From an uncultured Marvinbryantia sp. (GTDB taxonomy: Bacteria; Bacillota; Clostridia; Lachnospirales; Lachnospiraceae), in NCBI GenBank assembly GCA_947624335.1, contig CANQJX010000030.1:1-12214 (forward strand): a stretch of 12,214 nt of DNA, read 5' to 3'. The notes beneath the pieces are model-generated. The model had not been told where the DNA came from. It made no database searches and saw nothing but the letters and a program-made list of their open reading frames with translations. The position numbers and the translations under genes were made by a program. Below, one piece after another: positions 1-6,731 of this stretch (position 1 is the stretch's first letter; each line of letters starts with the position of its first letter).

Positions 1-36
1 CCTTTGCATTGTATTTTAACTATCAGCCGTTCTGTG

Positions 37-219
37 CTAACAATTAATCTCCACTTTTCCTCCCGTAAGATCCGCCAAAGCAAGCGTCCCCTCTACGGTT
101 TTCTGTTCCCCCATCACATCGGTAAGCGTGATGAGATTGCCGTTTACCTCAATCTTGCTGACATACTCCAGCAAGATACAGTCCGGCTGTCCTTTTTTTA
201 CGACCGTTGAAAGACACAT
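37..219 (-). CDS. cooT: CooT-family nickel-binding protein
   Basis: This is a 60-residue protein beginning Met-Cys-Leu-Ser and predicted to be mostly beta strand, the size and N-terminus of the CooT family. In Rhodospirillum rubrum CooT is a small Ni-binding accessory protein for carbon monoxide dehydrogenase maturation, and Cys2 is the key metal ligand; Cys2 is present here. Cys14 and a C-terminal Cys60 are also seen. The start is supported by an AAGGAGGG ribosome binding site about 8 bases upstream, which overlaps the stop of the upstream His-rich gene (18-bp gap), so the two are almost certainly co-transcribed. The 36 bases downstream to the window edge show no terminator. The family call is from recognition of the sequence; a role in Ni delivery to CO dehydrogenase or another Ni enzyme in this organism is inference, because no such enzyme is in the window. 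Confidence 0.85.
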   Translation of the reverse strand: MCLSTVVKKGQPDCILLEYVSKIEVNGNLITLTDVMGEQKTVEGTLALADLTGGKVEINC

Positions 220-237
220 TCCGTTATCCCTCCTTCG

Positions 238-600
238 CTATTTTACCATAGACGCCAGATTCAGATACAGGTTTCCCTTTTGGAACTCGTCCACGGCTTT
301 GCGGATCTGCAGCGCGGCGTCCTGGTGCCCTTCGTCTTCCAGCTTCTGCGCCATCCGGTCAAGTTCCGCCGCATGATGTGTGTTATGGTCCAGCATATAT
401 TTTAACAGCGCCGCATTTTTTTCCGCCGGTTCCTGCGCATGCGGGCAGTCGCCGTGGCCGTGGCCGCACCCCTCTTCCCCGTGGCTGTGGCAATGCGGTC
501 CGCCTTCGTGGCCATGGCAGTGTTCCTGACACTCATGCGGATGTTCCTGTCCATGTCCATGCGGTAAAGGATTTCCGTTTTCGTCCTGTAAGATGTGCAT
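238..600 (-). CDS. His/Cys-rich putative metal-binding protein
   Basis: The protein has 120 residues with two clear parts. Residues 14-54 hold 13 His and 5 Cys in HxH, HCH and CGHGH clusters, a typical metal-sequestering or metal-delivery segment. Residues about 60-118 look alpha-helical, probably a helical hairpin, with further His at 72, 75, 76 and 92. There is no signal peptide or membrane segment, so it should be cytosolic. The ATG is preceded by an AAGGAGGG site 7-8 bases away. It is the first gene of a two-gene unit with cooT, which suggests a Ni (or Co) storage or chaperone role similar in idea to the His-rich tails of HypB, UreE or CooJ. I do not recognise a characterised homologue. 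The function is inferred from composition and neighbour only; Zn, Cu or Co binding is also possible. Confidence 0.8.
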   Translation of the reverse strand: MHILQDENGNPLPHGHGQEHPHECQEHCHGHEGGPHCHSHGEEGCGHGHGDCPHAQEPAEKNAALLKYMLDHNTHHAAELDRMAQKLEDEGHQDAALQIRKAVDEFQKGNLYLNLASMVK

Positions 601-656
601 ATCGTTTCCCTCCTTTTCGCTCTATATTGTTAAATTTTTGACAGGTCGGATTTCAC

Positions 657-673
657 ATCCCCACTATGGGGAT
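657..673. promoter_or_regulatory. Palindrome at the predicted start site, candidate operator
   Basis: A perfect inverted repeat, ATCCCC-N5-GGGGAT, directly abuts the -10 box of the His-rich/cooT promoter and spans about -6 to +11. Its position would let a bound repressor block initiation. It could instead act as a 5' hairpin in the leader RNA. The arms are 6 bp with a 5-base centre. No regulator gene is present in the window, so the cognate factor is unknown. Confidence 0.4.
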
Positions 674-702
674 ATTGTATCACAAGCAGCGTCAAATCAC
701 AA
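674..702 (-). promoter_or_regulatory. Extended -10 promoter for the His-rich/cooT unit
   Basis: Reading the minus strand, TTGTGA (697-702) is followed by a 17-base spacer and TACAAT (674-679). TGA lies directly before the -10, giving an extended -10 (TGn) element. Transcription should start near 666-668, leaving a leader of about 67 bases before the ATG at 600. It is the only good promoter match in the intergenic stretch between this unit and the terminator of the upstream ABC operon. No other element is seen in the rest of 601-772 beyond the palindrome at 657-673 and the terminator at 730-761. Confidence 0.65.
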
Positions 703-729
703 CAAAGAAATTGCATTTTTTCGGCGACA

Positions 730-761
730 AAAAAGAGACCATTATGCAATGGTCTCTTTTT
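730..761 (-). terminator. Intrinsic terminator of the ABC importer operon
   Basis: A perfect 14-bp stem with a 4-base loop (ATGC) has AAAAAGAGACCATT as one arm and its exact complement as the other. Read on the minus strand the stem ends in a run of six T, 12 bases after the ATPase stop codon. The A/T-rich base of the stem makes it symmetrical, so it could also stop transcription from the other direction. Confidence 0.9.
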
Positions 762-772
762 CTTTCCTTCTG

Positions 773-1567
773 TTATGCCAGCATCATCCGGTCGTTGGCA
801 AACTCGCCGCCGCTCACCTGCTCGAATTTCTCCAGCAGATCCGATACCTTCAGGCTCTTTTTCTCCTCGCCCGACACATCGTAAATGATTCTTCCCTCGT
901 GCATCATAATCAGGCGGTTGCCGTGCGTAATGGCGTCTTTCATGTTGTGCGTAATCATGATCGCCGTCAGATTATCTCTTGCGATAATCTTATCCGTCGC
1001 ATCCAGCACCTTTGCCGCCGTCTTCGGGTCAAGCGCAGCCGTATGCTCATCCAGAAGAAGTAGCTTCGGCTTTTTTAAAGTGGCCATCAGAAGCGTCAAA
1101 GCCTGCCGCTGTCCGCCCGAAAGCAGACCCACCTTTGCCGTAAGACGTTCTTCCAGCCCCAGATCCAGAATCTTTAATTTGTCTTTATACCGTTCCCGCT
1201 CCGCGGAATTAATCCCGCTCTTTAACGTGCGCCGCAATCCGCGCCGGGAAGCGAGCGCCAGATTTTCTTCGATCTGCATGCTCGCAGCGGTGCCCGTCAT
1301 CGGGTCCTGAAACACCCTGCCAAGATATTTGGCGCGCCTGTACTCGGGAAGCCGCGTCACGTTAATGCCGTCAATGATAATCTCGCCTTCGTCAATCGGC
1401 CATACCCCCGCGATGGCGTTGAGCATCGTGGATTTGCCCGCGCCGTTTCCGCCGATGACCGTGACAAAATCGCCCTCGTTCAACGTAAGATCAATGCCGA
1501 GCAATGCCTTCTTCTCATTGACCGTGCCCGGATTAAAGGTTTTTTTAACGCCGATCAGTCTAAGCAT
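773..1567 (-). CDS. ABC transporter ATP-binding protein (TrpXYZ-type importer)
   Basis: The ATPase subunit has 264 residues and powers import by hydrolysing ATP on the cytoplasmic face. All nucleotide-binding motifs are intact: Walker A GGNGAGKST (39-47), Q-loop Gln87, signature LLSGGQRQ (148-155), Walker B LLLLDE with the D-loop (169-180) and the H-loop His207. The ATG at 1567 is preferred over an in-frame GTG at 1576 because the GTG lies inside the GGGAGGTGG ribosome binding site. The start overlaps the permease stop by 8 bases, which implies translational coupling. A strong terminator follows. The closest known class is the partner of ABC_sub_bind (TrpX-like) binding proteins; the substrate is not shown by the sequence. 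Confidence 0.92.
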   Translation of the reverse strand: MLRLIGVKKTFNPGTVNEKKALLGIDLTLNEGDFVTVIGGNGAGKSTMLNAIAGVWPIDEGEIIIDGINVTRLPEYRRAKYLGRVFQDPMTGTAASMQIEENLALASRRGLRRTLKSGINSAERERYKDKLKILDLGLEERLTAKVGLLSGGQRQALTLLMATLKKPKLLLLDEHTAALDPKTAAKVLDATDKIIARDNLTAIMITHNMKDAITHGNRLIMMHEGRIIYDVSGEEKKSLKVSDLLEKFEQVSGGEFANDRMMLA

Positions 1568-2468
1568 TCCCGCCACCTCCCTTTTTCGGAGCCCTGTTAA
1601 AATATCTGTTCTTCAGTTCCGGAATCGCAAGAAATACCGCCACTACCAGTGCGGAGAGCAGTTTCAGATCGTTGGGGTTTAATATCACAATATAGTAGAT
1701 AATCGCGCCGGCGACAACCGCCAGCAGCTTACTTGCAAAATTGTGCGCAAGCTTTCCGATCAGAACCTGCCCGATGATCACTGCCGCCAGACCGATCACG
1801 ATTGCGCCGCGTCCCATATTAATGTCAACAAATCCCTGATACTGAGCGAGAAGCGCGCTTGCAAGCGCCACGATTCCATTGGAGAGCATCAGTCCGATGA
1901 TCTTGTTCACATTCGTATTGATTCCCTGCGCGCGCGACATATTCGGGTTGGATCCGGTCGCTCGGATCGCGCAGCCAAGCTCCGTTCCGAAAAACCAGTA
2001 CAGCACAGCCGTAATAAGCAGCGCGAATATGATCACCACAAAAATTGCGTTTTTGTAAAACGGCACATCGCGTATATAGCGCAAAGACACCAGCAGCGGA
2101 TAGTTGCTCACATTGATCGCCTGGTTCGCCTTTCCGCCCATAATACGCAGATTGACGGAATACAGGCCGAGCTGTGTCAGAATACCCGACAGGATTGCCG
2201 GGATTCCCATTGCCGTATGGAACAAGCCGGTTGCAAGTCCCGCCAGCATTCCGGCGGCAAACGCGCACAGAAGCGACACCGGCAGCGAATGGCCGCTCAG
2301 CATCATCATAACGCAGACCGCGCCTCCGGTACACATGGTGCCGTCCACCGTCAGATCCGCCAGATCCAATATTTGATAAGTAATATATACGCCGATCGCC
2401 ATAATGCCCCAGATCAGTCCCTGGGCACATGCTCCCGGAAGTGCGTTGAAAAGCAGCCTAATATCCAC
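1560..2468 (-). CDS. ABC transporter permease, LivH-like (BPD_transp_2 type)
   Basis: This 302-residue integral membrane protein has about eight to nine hydrophobic segments. The cytoplasmic loop around residues 165-185 (GTELGCAIRATGSNPN) is the characteristic coupling region of the branched-chain amino acid/sugar permease superfamily. The early segment ITYQILDLADLTVDG is typical of permeases encoded with ABC_sub_bind binding proteins (the TrpY-type group). The start is GTG at 2468, with AGGAGG 8 bases upstream. The C-terminus ends in a basic then Gly-rich tail (KKGGGG) whose codons form the ribosome binding site of the following ATPase gene. It forms the membrane channel of the importer with the ATPase and the binding protein upstream. 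Confidence 0.9.
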   Translation of the reverse strand: MDIRLLFNALPGACAQGLIWGIMAIGVYITYQILDLADLTVDGTMCTGGAVCVMMMLSGHSLPVSLLCAFAAGMLAGLATGLFHTAMGIPAILSGILTQLGLYSVNLRIMGGKANQAINVSNYPLLVSLRYIRDVPFYKNAIFVVIIFALLITAVLYWFFGTELGCAIRATGSNPNMSRAQGINTNVNKIIGLMLSNGIVALASALLAQYQGFVDINMGRGAIVIGLAAVIIGQVLIGKLAHNFASKLLAVVAGAIIYYIVILNPNDLKLLSALVVAVFLAIPELKNRYFNRAPKKGGGGNA

Positions 2469-2510
2469 AGCCCTCTCCTCCTACTTTCATCTCGCGCCTA
2501 AAATACAAAA

Positions 2511-2563
2511 GGACGGGCCGCCGCGGCCGCGGAGAAATCATCCCCGCGCGTCTGCGGCAGTCC
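2511..2563 (-). terminator. GC-rich stem-loop between binding protein and permease (partial terminator or mRNA stabiliser)
   Basis: The 123-bp gap between the binding-protein gene and the permease gene holds a long imperfect hairpin. On the minus strand the outer GGAC pairs with GTCC, CGCAG-side GCCGC pairs with GCGGC, and an inner 8-bp stem (2541-2548 with 2528-2535, one G-U) closes a 5-base loop. It is followed by TTTTGTATTTT (2500-2510). Such elements commonly leave the binding protein more abundant than the membrane subunits, either by partial termination or by protecting the upstream mRNA from 3' exonucleases. Which of the two applies here is not visible. Confidence 0.6.
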
Positions 2564-2591
2564 GTTTTCATTTATTTTTGCATTCTTTTTG

Positions 2592-3611
2592 TTACGCTTC
2601 TTCTGTCGCCGCCTCTGTTTCTGCTTCCGCAGCTTCCTCTTCGGCAACGATCGCTTCGTAATCTTCCGGAATCTCAATGCCAAGCGCTTCGCATCTTTCC
2701 GGAACATACTTCTTTACGAACTCCGGTGCATACTGGATATCCATTGTGCTGACGTCCGCGCCGTTTTCCAGAATCTCATATGCCATTTCGCCCGTGAGTT
2801 TGCCCAGTTCATAGTAGCTGATGGAAAGGGTTGCGATACCGCAGCCTTTGCAGATGCTTTCCTCGCCCGCGATGATCGGAATACCCGCCGGCTCGCAGAT
2901 GTTGTTGATTACTTCCGTATTTGCCGCCGCCGTATTATCGGTCGGAATATAAAGCGCTTCCACCTCAGACACCGCCTGCGTCGTTACCGACGCGATATCA
3001 TTGGAATCCGCAAACGTATACTCTTTGCAGGTAACGCCCGCCTCTTCCAGAGCAGCCTTTACATTCGCGATCTGGTATGCGGAGTTCGGTTCCGCCGAGC
3101 AGGAAAGAAGTCCTACGGTCTTTACATCCGGAAGAAGTTCCGCAAACATGGCTGCCTGCTGGTCAAGCGGCGCAAGATCCGAAGTACCGGATACATTGAT
3201 GCCGGTAGAGCCAGTCCAGTCTGCATCGTCCATATCAAGCGCAACGCTGTATACGGAAATGGAGGTTCCCAGAATCGGAATATCCGCCGTACCCGCAACC
3301 GCCGCCTGAAGCGCCGGCGTCGCATTTGCCAGAATCAGATCCACGTTGTTGGAAACAAACTGGTTGATAATCGTCGCGCAGGTTGCCGTTTCGCCCGAAG
3401 CGTTCTGCTCGTCAAATACTACTCTGTCGCCGAGTTTCTCTGTCAGGGCATCCTTAAAACCCTGTGTCGCCAGATCCAGCGCCTCGTGCTGTACCAACTG
3501 GCAGATACCAACGTTATATGTAGTATCTTCCGCGCTTGCAACTGTGCCAAATCCTGCCGTTGCGGAAACCGCAAGCAGAACCGCAAGTGCTTTTGAAATT
3601 GCTTTTTTCAT
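2592..3611 (-). CDS. ABC transporter substrate-binding protein (TrpX-like, ABC_sub_bind family)
   Basis: This 339-residue exported protein is the ligand-capturing subunit of the importer. It has a signal peptide with a basic start (MKK), a hydrophobic core and an Ala-Ser-Ala cleavage site near residues 25-27, then a two-lobed periplasmic-binding-protein-like domain resembling ABC_sub_bind proteins (YNVGICQLVQHEALD near the start, VDLILANATPALQAA in the middle). Some family members bind Trp or Tyr, but the substrate here is not shown. Unusually for a monoderm bacterium there is no Cys in the signal region, so no lipoprotein anchor. The last 22 or so residues are a Glu/Ala-rich tail. The ATG is supported by GAGGAG 7 bases upstream and by the promoter at 3672-3700. 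Confidence 0.9.
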   Translation of the reverse strand: MKKAISKALAVLLAVSATAGFGTVASAEDTTYNVGICQLVQHEALDLATQGFKDALTEKLGDRVVFDEQNASGETATCATIINQFVSNNVDLILANATPALQAAVAGTADIPILGTSISVYSVALDMDDADWTGSTGINVSGTSDLAPLDQQAAMFAELLPDVKTVGLLSCSAEPNSAYQIANVKAALEEAGVTCKEYTFADSNDIASVTTQAVSEVEALYIPTDNTAAANTEVINNICEPAGIPIIAGEESICKGCGIATLSISYYELGKLTGEMAYEILENGADVSTMDIQYAPEFVKKYVPERCEALGIEIPEDYEAIVAEEEAAEAETEAATEEA

Positions 3612-3641
3612 GATTGATCTCCTCTTTTCTTTTATTTTCCG

Positions 3642-3661
3642 TACTTTAACGGTTTAAAGTA
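3642..3661. promoter_or_regulatory. Palindrome just downstream of the importer promoter, candidate operator
   Basis: A perfect 8-bp inverted repeat, TACTTTAA-CGGT-TTAAAGTA, lies at about +4 to +24 relative to the predicted start. One flanking G-T and one C-G pair extend it when read as RNA. Location and symmetry suggest a repressor site controlling the importer; an A/U-rich leader hairpin is the alternative. No regulator is encoded nearby. Confidence 0.45.
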
Positions 3662-3671
3662 TGTCAGTAAA

Positions 3672-3700
3672 AATATACACCCATTCCCGGAAAGCGTCAA
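3672..3700 (-). promoter_or_regulatory. Sigma-A-type promoter of the ABC importer operon
   Basis: On the minus strand TTGACG (3695-3700) and TATATT (3672-3677) are separated by exactly 17 bases. The predicted start is near 3665, giving a leader of about 54 bases. The promoter sits between the gpsA stop (3733) and the binding-protein gene, so the importer can be expressed independently of the upstream operon. I see no T-box or other riboswitch in the short leader. Confidence 0.8.
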
Positions 3701-3732
3701 GAAAAATGTTTGCATTTCCTGAAATTTTCAAA

Positions 3733-4740
3733 TTACCATCCCGGATTTTCCTGCTCGTCCCTGGTAGCGCGCAGCATCAGCTCTTTTACCGCGTCGGCTG
3801 CGGGTTTTCCCTCAAAGAGCACCGCGTTGACCTGCTCGACGATCGGCATCGGCACCCCGTATTTTTTGGACAGGGCCAGCGCCGCTTTCGCGGAATAAAC
3901 GCCTTCGACGATCATCTTTACCTCATCCATCGCCTGCTCCATTGTATAACCCCTGCCGATCAGATAGCCCGCTTTGCGGTTGCGGCTGTGTACGCTGGCG
4001 CAGGTAACGATCAGATCTCCGATCCCGGTCAGTCCGAAGAAAGTCTCCGCCTTTCCGCCCATGGCAATGCCCAGGCGGGAGATCTCCGCGATCCCCCTTG
4101 TAATCAGGGCCGCTTTGGTTTTATCTCCGTATCCCAGCCCGTCCGCCGTTCCCGCCGCAAGCGCGATCACGTTCTTTAAAGCGCCGCCCAGCTCGATTCC
4201 CAGCATATCCGGGCTTGTGTAAACGCGAAATACCGGGCTGATAAAAATGCTCTGCAGATACTGCGCCGTGTTTTTATCATGCGCGCCCACTACGCAGGTA
4301 GTCGGCAGGCCGCGCCCCACTTCCTCGGCATGGCTTGGCCCGGACAGTACGGCAGCGTTCACGTCCGGAAGCTCTTCTTCTATAATATCCGTCAGGATAT
4401 CGAGCGTCTTTTCTTCAATGCCCTTCGCCACATTTACCACAATCTGTCCTTTTTGGAAATATTCCTTCATCTGCCTGCAGGTGCTGCGCGTAAACGGTGA
4501 AGGAACGGCAAGGACCAGCAGATCTTTGTCCGCCATGGCCGCCTGAAGATCGTTCGTGAATACGATGTCCTCCGCCAGCTTCACGCCGGGCAGCTTTGTC
4601 TCATGCTCTCTTTTTTCACGCAGCATTGCGATCTCTTCTTCGAGGATCGACCATACCGTAAGTTCGTGTCCGTTCTGATGCAGAAGAACCGTCAGTCCGA
4701 TCCCCCAGCTTCCGGCGCCGATGATTCCTATTTTTGCCAT
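3733..4740 (-). CDS. gpsA: Glycerol-3-phosphate dehydrogenase [NAD(P)+]
   Basis: This 335-residue cytosolic enzyme reduces dihydroxyacetone phosphate to sn-glycerol-3-phosphate for phospholipid synthesis. Visible motifs are the Rossmann GxGxxG variant GAGSWG (8-13), NVAKG (103-107), SGPSHAEE (133-140), the catalytic Lys189 in GALKN, GDLIVTC (241-247) and SRNRKAG (252-258). Length matches the family. The reading frame stays open to 5019, but the ATG at 4740 is the true start: it has AGGAGGAAG about 6-12 bases upstream and gives the conserved N-terminus, whereas the extension is plsY in another frame. The start lies 13 bases inside the end of plsY, whose product uses glycerol-3-phosphate as acyl acceptor, so the two steps are translationally coupled. 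No convincing terminator follows. Confidence 0.96.
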   Translation of the reverse strand: MAKIGIIGAGSWGIGLTVLLHQNGHELTVWSILEEEIAMLREKREHETKLPGVKLAEDIVFTNDLQAAMADKDLLVLAVPSPFTRSTCRQMKEYFQKGQIVVNVAKGIEEKTLDILTDIIEEELPDVNAAVLSGPSHAEEVGRGLPTTCVVGAHDKNTAQYLQSIFISPVFRVYTSPDMLGIELGGALKNVIALAAGTADGLGYGDKTKAALITRGIAEISRLGIAMGGKAETFFGLTGIGDLIVTCASVHSRNRKAGYLIGRGYTMEQAMDEVKMIVEGVYSAKAALALSKKYGVPMPIVEQVNAVLFEGKPAADAVKELMLRATRDEQENPGW

Positions 4741-5402
4741 GTAACTTCCTCCTGACTTTTCTTTTTCTTTGACAGATATGTTTTTCTCTCCGTACCCGCA
4801 ATCAGCCTCCGGATGTTTTCCCGGTGCTGGTAAACGGCGAGCAGAGCCAGAAAAAGCGCAACCAGATACATTTCGTTTAACGCGGGCTGTTCCATTCCCA
4901 GAAGCCCCAACTGCCCGATGACCGGCAGGCCGACCATGATCCCGGCGTATACCGCAAGGGATCCCAGCGATACATAATGCGTCAGCAGAAATACCGCCGC
5001 AAATTCGATGATCCCGCATGTCATCAGAACGGGATGAAGCACCAGGCCAAGCCCCGCCGTGGCGGCAATCCCCTTTCCCCCTTTAAAGCGGAGGTAAAAC
5101 GGAAAATTATGTCCCAGTATCACGCCGGCCGCGGTATAAAGCGTCAGCAGCGGCAGGATATCCGCATGGCTTTTCCCGAATAAAAGGCGCATAAAAAGCA
5201 CGGCGAGCACGCATTTAAAGCAGTCCCCGAAAAAAGTCAGCAGACCGGCTTTTGTTCCCAGTGTGCGCATCATATTTGTTGTTCCCGCGTTTCCGCTTCC
5301 ATGTTCCCGAATGTCGATCCCGTGCATTCTGCCAATGATATAACTGGTCTGAAACAGGCCGAACAGATAACCGATCGCCACACAGGCAAAACGTACCCCC
5401 AT
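4728..5402 (-). CDS. plsY: Acyl-phosphate:glycerol-3-phosphate acyltransferase
   Basis: PlsY is a membrane acyltransferase that transfers an acyl chain from acyl-phosphate to glycerol-3-phosphate, making lysophosphatidic acid. The protein has 224 residues and about five membrane segments. The three conserved motifs are seen: SGNAGTTNMMR (36-46), GHNFPFYLRFKGGKGIA (97-113) and QHRENIRRLIAGTE (192-205). The last 20 residues are a Lys-rich cytosolic tail. The start abuts the der stop with no gap (TAAATG), and its ribosome binding site lies inside der (AAGGA), pointing to coupled translation. The 3' end overlaps gpsA by 13 bases. Confidence 0.95.
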   Translation of the reverse strand: MGVRFACVAIGYLFGLFQTSYIIGRMHGIDIREHGSGNAGTTNMMRTLGTKAGLLTFFGDCFKCVLAVLFMRLLFGKSHADILPLLTLYTAAGVILGHNFPFYLRFKGGKGIAATAGLGLVLHPVLMTCGIIEFAAVFLLTHYVSLGSLAVYAGIMVGLPVIGQLGLLGMEQPALNEMYLVALFLALLAVYQHRENIRRLIAGTERKTYLSKKKKSQEEVTWQK

Positions 5403-6731
5403 TTATTTTTCCTTATCCTTTCTCTCCCTGATAATAAATTTCAGCGACGTCCCCCGGAACCCGAACGTATCGCGGATCCGGTTCTCCAGATAGCGCGTAT
5501 ATGAAAAGTGCATCAGCTGACGGTCATTGACAAACAGTACAAAGGTGGGCGGCTTGATACTCACCTGCGTGATATAATACAGCCGCAGGCGCCTTCCTTT
5601 GTCGGACGGCGGCTGCTGCAGCGCCACCGATTCGGATAAAATCTCGTTGAGTACCCCGGTGGCAATGCGCATGGACTGGTTTTCAATGATCATATCGATC
5701 GTTTCAAACAGTCTCGCAAGGCGCTGGCCCGTCTGCGCCGAGACAAACAGGATCTCCGCATAGGGCATAAACGACAGCGTCTCGCGTATTTTCGCCGTAT
5801 ATTTGTAAATCGTCTTATCGTCCTTCTCGATGGCGTCCCATTTATTTACCACAATCAAAATGCCTTTGCCGCGGTCATGGGCGATCCCCGCGATCTTTGC
5901 GTCCTGTTCGGTTACGCCCTCCAGCGCGTCGATCACCACCGCAACTACGTCGGCGCGGTCCACCGCGGTCACTGTGCGGATGATGCTGTATTTCTCCAGT
6001 TCTTCTTTGATTTTGCTCTTTCTGCGCAGTCCCGCCGTATCGATAAAGACATATTCCCTGCCGTTCCAGCGAACGGCGGTATCGATCGCGTCGCGCGTCG
6101 TGCCCGCAATGTCGGATACGATCACGCGGTTTTCCCCCAGCAGTTTATTGATGAGCGAGGATTTTCCCACATTCGGCTTTCCGACCACCGCGATGCGCGG
6201 GCGTTCATCTTCATTGCTCTCCTCCTGCGGGTCCGGGAAATATCCGACTACAATGTCAAGCAGTTCCCCCAGTCCCTGCTTTGCGGCGGCCGAAATCGGA
6301 ACGGGGTCGCCAATCCCCAGGTTATAAAACTCATAGACGTCCGGCAGCGACTTTTCATACTGATCCGCCTTGTTTACCGTAAGCACCACCGGCTTGCGGG
6401 ATCTGCGCAGCATATCCGCCACTTTAGAGTCCGCGTCCACCAGGCCCTGGCGCACGTCCACAATAAAAATGATCACGTCCGCGGTATCAATGGCAATCTG
6501 CGCCTGTTCCCGCATCTGCGCCAAAATAAGGTCGCCGCTGTCCGGTTCGATACCGCCGGTATCGATCAGCGTAAAATTATAATTCAGCCACTCAACGTCC
6601 GCATAAATGCGGTCCCTGGTCACGCCCGGCGTATCCTTTACAATCGAAATATTTTCTCCCGCCAGCGCGTTAAACAGCGTGGATTTTCCCACATTCGGCC
6701 TTCCTACAATCGCAACAATCGGCTTTTTCAA
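5403..6731 (-). CDS. der: Ribosome biogenesis GTPase Der (EngA)
   Basis: Der is a 442-residue GTPase with two tandem G domains and a C-terminal KH-like domain, needed for maturation of the 50S subunit. First domain: GRPNVGKST (10-18), DTGG (57-60), NKAD (120-123). Second domain: GKPNVGKSS (184-192), DTAG (231-234), NKWD (296-299). The acidic linker near 169-177 is usual. The start is TTG at 6731: no ATG is available before the in-frame stop just upstream, the N-terminus KKPIVAIVGRPN matches the family, and GAGGTGA lies about 8 bases ahead. TTG overlaps the TGA stop of the preceding gene as TTGA, so initiation probably depends on the upstream cistron being translated. Confidence 0.96.
   Translation of the reverse strand: MKKPIVAIVGRPNVGKSTLFNALAGENISIVKDTPGVTRDRIYADVEWLNYNFTLIDTGGIEPDSGDLILAQMREQAQIAIDTADVIIFIVDVRQGLVDADSKVADMLRRSRKPVVLTVNKADQYEKSLPDVYEFYNLGIGDPVPISAAAKQGLGELLDIVVGYFPDPQEESNEDERPRIAVVGKPNVGKSSLINKLLGENRVIVSDIAGTTRDAIDTAVRWNGREYVFIDTAGLRRKSKIKEELEKYSIIRTVTAVDRADVVAVVIDALEGVTEQDAKIAGIAHDRGKGILIVVNKWDAIEKDDKTIYKYTAKIRETLSFMPYAEILFVSAQTGQRLARLFETIDMIIENQSMRIATGVLNEILSESVALQQPPSDKGRRLRLYYITQVSIKPPTFVLFVNDRQLMHFSYTRYLENRIRDTFGFRGTSLKFIIRERKDKEK

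Noticed and set aside
1568..1576. GTG at 1576 as start of the ABC ATPase
   Set aside because: The GTG is part of the Shine-Dalgarno sequence itself; the ATG at 1567 is at the right spacing.
2589..3596. 335-codon open frame on the plus strand opposite the binding-protein gene
   Set aside because: Very Arg/Cys-rich, no recognisable domain, no ribosome binding site, fully antisense to a clear gene; a codon-bias shadow.
3612..3671. T-box or tryptophan-type attenuator in the importer leader
   Set aside because: The leader is only about 54 bases, with no room for T-box stems, no terminator hairpin and no leader peptide.
3701..3732. Terminator after gpsA
   Set aside because: Only a 5-bp AAATG/CATTT stem is present, too weak to call; read-through into the importer operon is possible.
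4741..5019. Possible 93-residue N-terminal extension of GpsA
   Set aside because: It lies inside plsY in another frame; the family N-terminus and the ribosome binding site place the start at 4740.
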